17,534 nt of DNA from assembly GCA_026986885.1 (NCBI GenBank), contig JALSNT010000088.1, positions 1-17,534 of the forward strand, read 5' to 3'. Below the pieces are notes generated by a model. The model worked only from the letters and a program-made list of their open reading frames with translations, did no database searches and was not told where the DNA came from. The stretch is from Desulfobulbaceae bacterium. Lineage in GTDB: Bacteria > Desulfobacterota > Desulfobulbia > Desulfobulbales > Desulfobulbaceae. Position numbers and translations under genes: made by a program. Numbering within the stretch: position 1 is the first letter of the stretch; every line of letters begins with the position of its first letter. Of this stretch, positions 16,438-17,534 are shown one piece after another.

Positions 16438-16455
16438 GTGGAATATAAATTGCAA
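16438..16455 (+). promoter_or_regulatory. Sigma-54 promoter for cytochrome operon
   Basis: TGTGGAATATAAATTGCAAT contains GG (16440-16441) and GC (16452-16453) ten bases apart with a TTGCA -12 box. As at 15723, the -24 box is GGAAT. Transcription would start near 16465, giving a leader of about 70 nt with a small CTGAA-TAT-TTCAG hairpin (16507-16519) before the ribosome site. Confidence 0.65.
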
Positions 16456-16534
16456 TCGTTGAAAGACAGAAAGATTAATTATGATTGAATTTGGTTTTCA
16501 GTCGTGCTGAATATTTCAGTAAAGGGGGCATAGA

Positions 16535-17122
16535 ATGAAGGTACCTTTTTGTCGTGTAATGCATTTTTCATTGTTGAGTGCTGCTCTACTGCTTGCGGTC
16601 GGGTTGTGTTCATGGGCAACGGCAGCCGACAAACCACCGGCCGGAAGCAGGCCGGTTGTTGAGGAGTGTAAACGATGTCATGATGTGGCCATGTACCAGC
16701 AGGAATTAAAGGCATCTCCCCATGCCGTTGATAAGGACAAAAAAGAAATTTCCTGTGAGCAGTGCCATCATTTTCATTTCAACCCGTTGACGAGCTATTA
16801 TGCCAGAGATGAATATTACAATAAAAAAATCTTTCCGCCCGGGGCCTTTGATCGTCGAACAATGCAGGCAACGGCCCGTAAATCCATGCAGGCGGAAAAA
16901 TGTCAGGCCTGTCACAAGGATCTGTATAAAAATGTCAAAGGTGAGCCGATTTCTGAAATCGGCAGGTTATGCCATGATGCTTTTCTTGGAAAAAACGGGG
17001 AAACTCGCAGGACATGTGCGGGTTGCCATATAAATATTGCGCATCTGCCCCCATTTGATCGGGACAGGCCGTTTAATGCGGAGTTTGCCGAAAAGCTTGC
17101 CAGGGAGGGACAGAAAAAATGA
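16535..17122 (+). CDS. Exported tetrahaem cytochrome c
   Basis: Protein of 195 residues with a signal peptide (hydrophobic about 11-28, cleavage near A30-A31). Four CxxCH haem c sites are present: C45-H49, C74-H78, C123-H127 and C161-H165. An extra Cys-His (C146-H147, GRLCHD) lacks the first cysteine and is either a lost haem site or a ligand. Several further His residues (63, 79, 81, 170) could be axial ligands. It is probably a periplasmic electron carrier. The AAAGGGGGCATAG before the ATG is the ribosome site. The next cytochrome overlaps it by 4 bp (ATGA), so they are made together. Neighbourhood with napD suggests a role feeding electrons to a periplasmic nitrate reductase, like NapM/NapC proteins, but it does not obviously match either. 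Confidence 0.9.
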   Translation: MKVPFCRVMHFSLLSAALLLAVGLCSWATAADKPPAGSRPVVEECKRCHDVAMYQQELKASPHAVDKDKKEISCEQCHHFHFNPLTSYYARDEYYNKKIFPPGAFDRRTMQATARKSMQAEKCQACHKDLYKNVKGEPISEIGRLCHDAFLGKNGETRRTCAGCHINIAHLPPFDRDRPFNAEFAEKLAREGQKK

Positions 17123-17534
17123 ATGTGGATAAGAAGAGTACCATGGCGGGGAATTGGCTGAAAATATTGCTCCTGTTCGGCCTTATCTCGACACTGACCT
17201 GCGGCCTCGCCCTTGCCGGCGGTATCAAACATTTGACACCGACCGATGATGCCTATGACTGCTATGCCTGCCACAGGAAAGCGACCCCGATAATCGCCCA
17301 GAACTGGCATGACTCAAAACATGGCGTTATTCTGGTAAAATGTTTTGTCTGTCATGGCCAGCCGGACGGTCAGGGATCCGTTCCCTGGGCGGTCAGCCCG
17401 GATCCAACGATAGTCTGCGCCAAGTGTCATGATCCGGCCATCAAGAGGATGCAGTTTAAATTCGGTTTGAAACCCCGTTGTTATACCTGCCATCCATTTC
17501 ACCAGAATTCACTGCACCACAAGGCGTATGCCAA
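17119..17534 (+). CDS. Multihaem cytochrome c, 3' end outside window
   Basis: Open from the ATG at 17119 to the window end (138 codons). Residues 1-10 are charged, then a hydrophobic segment (about 14-33) ends in ALAG, a signal peptide or membrane anchor. Four CxxCH sites are already visible: C48-H52, C75-H79, C100-H104 and C121-H125; more may follow. The NWHDSKHG segment (62-69) resembles the W-x-x-S-x-H-x pattern of larger multihaem cytochromes. It overlaps the preceding cytochrome gene by 4 bp; GGGAGGGA provides its ribosome site. It probably acts with that cytochrome in a periplasmic electron transfer chain under the sigma-54 promoter at 16438. Confidence 0.9.
   Translation, partial: MNVDKKSTMAGNWLKILLLFGLISTLTCGLALAGGIKHLTPTDDAYDCYACHRKATPIIAQNWHDSKHGVILVKCFVCHGQPDGQGSVPWAVSPDPTIVCAKCHDPAIKRMQFKFGLKPRCYTCHPFHQNSLHHKAYA

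Overview
The window looks like chromosomal DNA of an anaerobic or facultative Desulfobacterota ('deltaproteobacterial') bacterium, possibly of the Desulfobulbales. The clues are dense two-component and chemoreceptor genes, bacteriohemerythrin, NtrC-type sigma-54 activators, multihaem cytochromes c and a NapD-like chaperone. This placement is inferred from gene content only. No rRNA, tRNA, CRISPR array or intact transposase was seen.

Bases 1-8793 hold a leftward series of signalling genes. In transcription order they are: a PilJ-type chemoreceptor with a C-terminal PilZ domain (8793-6769); a receiver-histidine kinase with a degraded receiver (6764-5523); a receiver/HD-GYP protein (5330-4197); bacteriohemerythrin (4158-3751); a CheY-like receiver (3740-3366); a dCache chemoreceptor with a cysteine-rich insert (3306-1147); and a second receiver-histidine kinase, paralogous to the first, that runs off the left edge (866-1). 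A palindromic non-coding element lies at 907-1130. PilZ and HD-GYP domains suggest c-di-GMP links chemosensing to surface behaviour. No CheA or CheW is present.

Bases 9016-11161 encode a soluble NtrB-like kinase and an NtrC-type activator, also leftward. Just past the activator gene lie two tandem 14-bp palindromes, then a good sigma-54 promoter facing the PilJ/PilZ receptor. This is a ready-made activator-to-target circuit. Bases 11162-11530 are non-coding and carry a partial copy of the 907-1130 element. A lone exported protein of unknown function follows on the plus strand (11531-12589).

Bases 12619-17534 form a second regulatory unit. A membrane histidine kinase with a periplasmic CxxCH (haem c, Tll0287/DUF3365-like) sensor and its NtrC-type regulator are transcribed leftward. 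Divergently, a napD-like gene and two tetrahaem cytochrome genes are transcribed rightward; the last is cut by the window edge. Both napD and the cytochrome operon have a predicted sigma-54 promoter, each preceded by a pair of GTTACC-N4-GGTAAC-like sites at nearly identical distances (about -119 and -86). The 5' leader of napD contains a 23-bp stem whose only mismatches are G-U wobbles, a possible competing strand, and a six-copy heptanucleotide repeat. The most plausible reading is redox or nitrogen-oxide control of a periplasmic nitrate-reductase-type respiratory cluster, but the catalytic subunit is outside the window.
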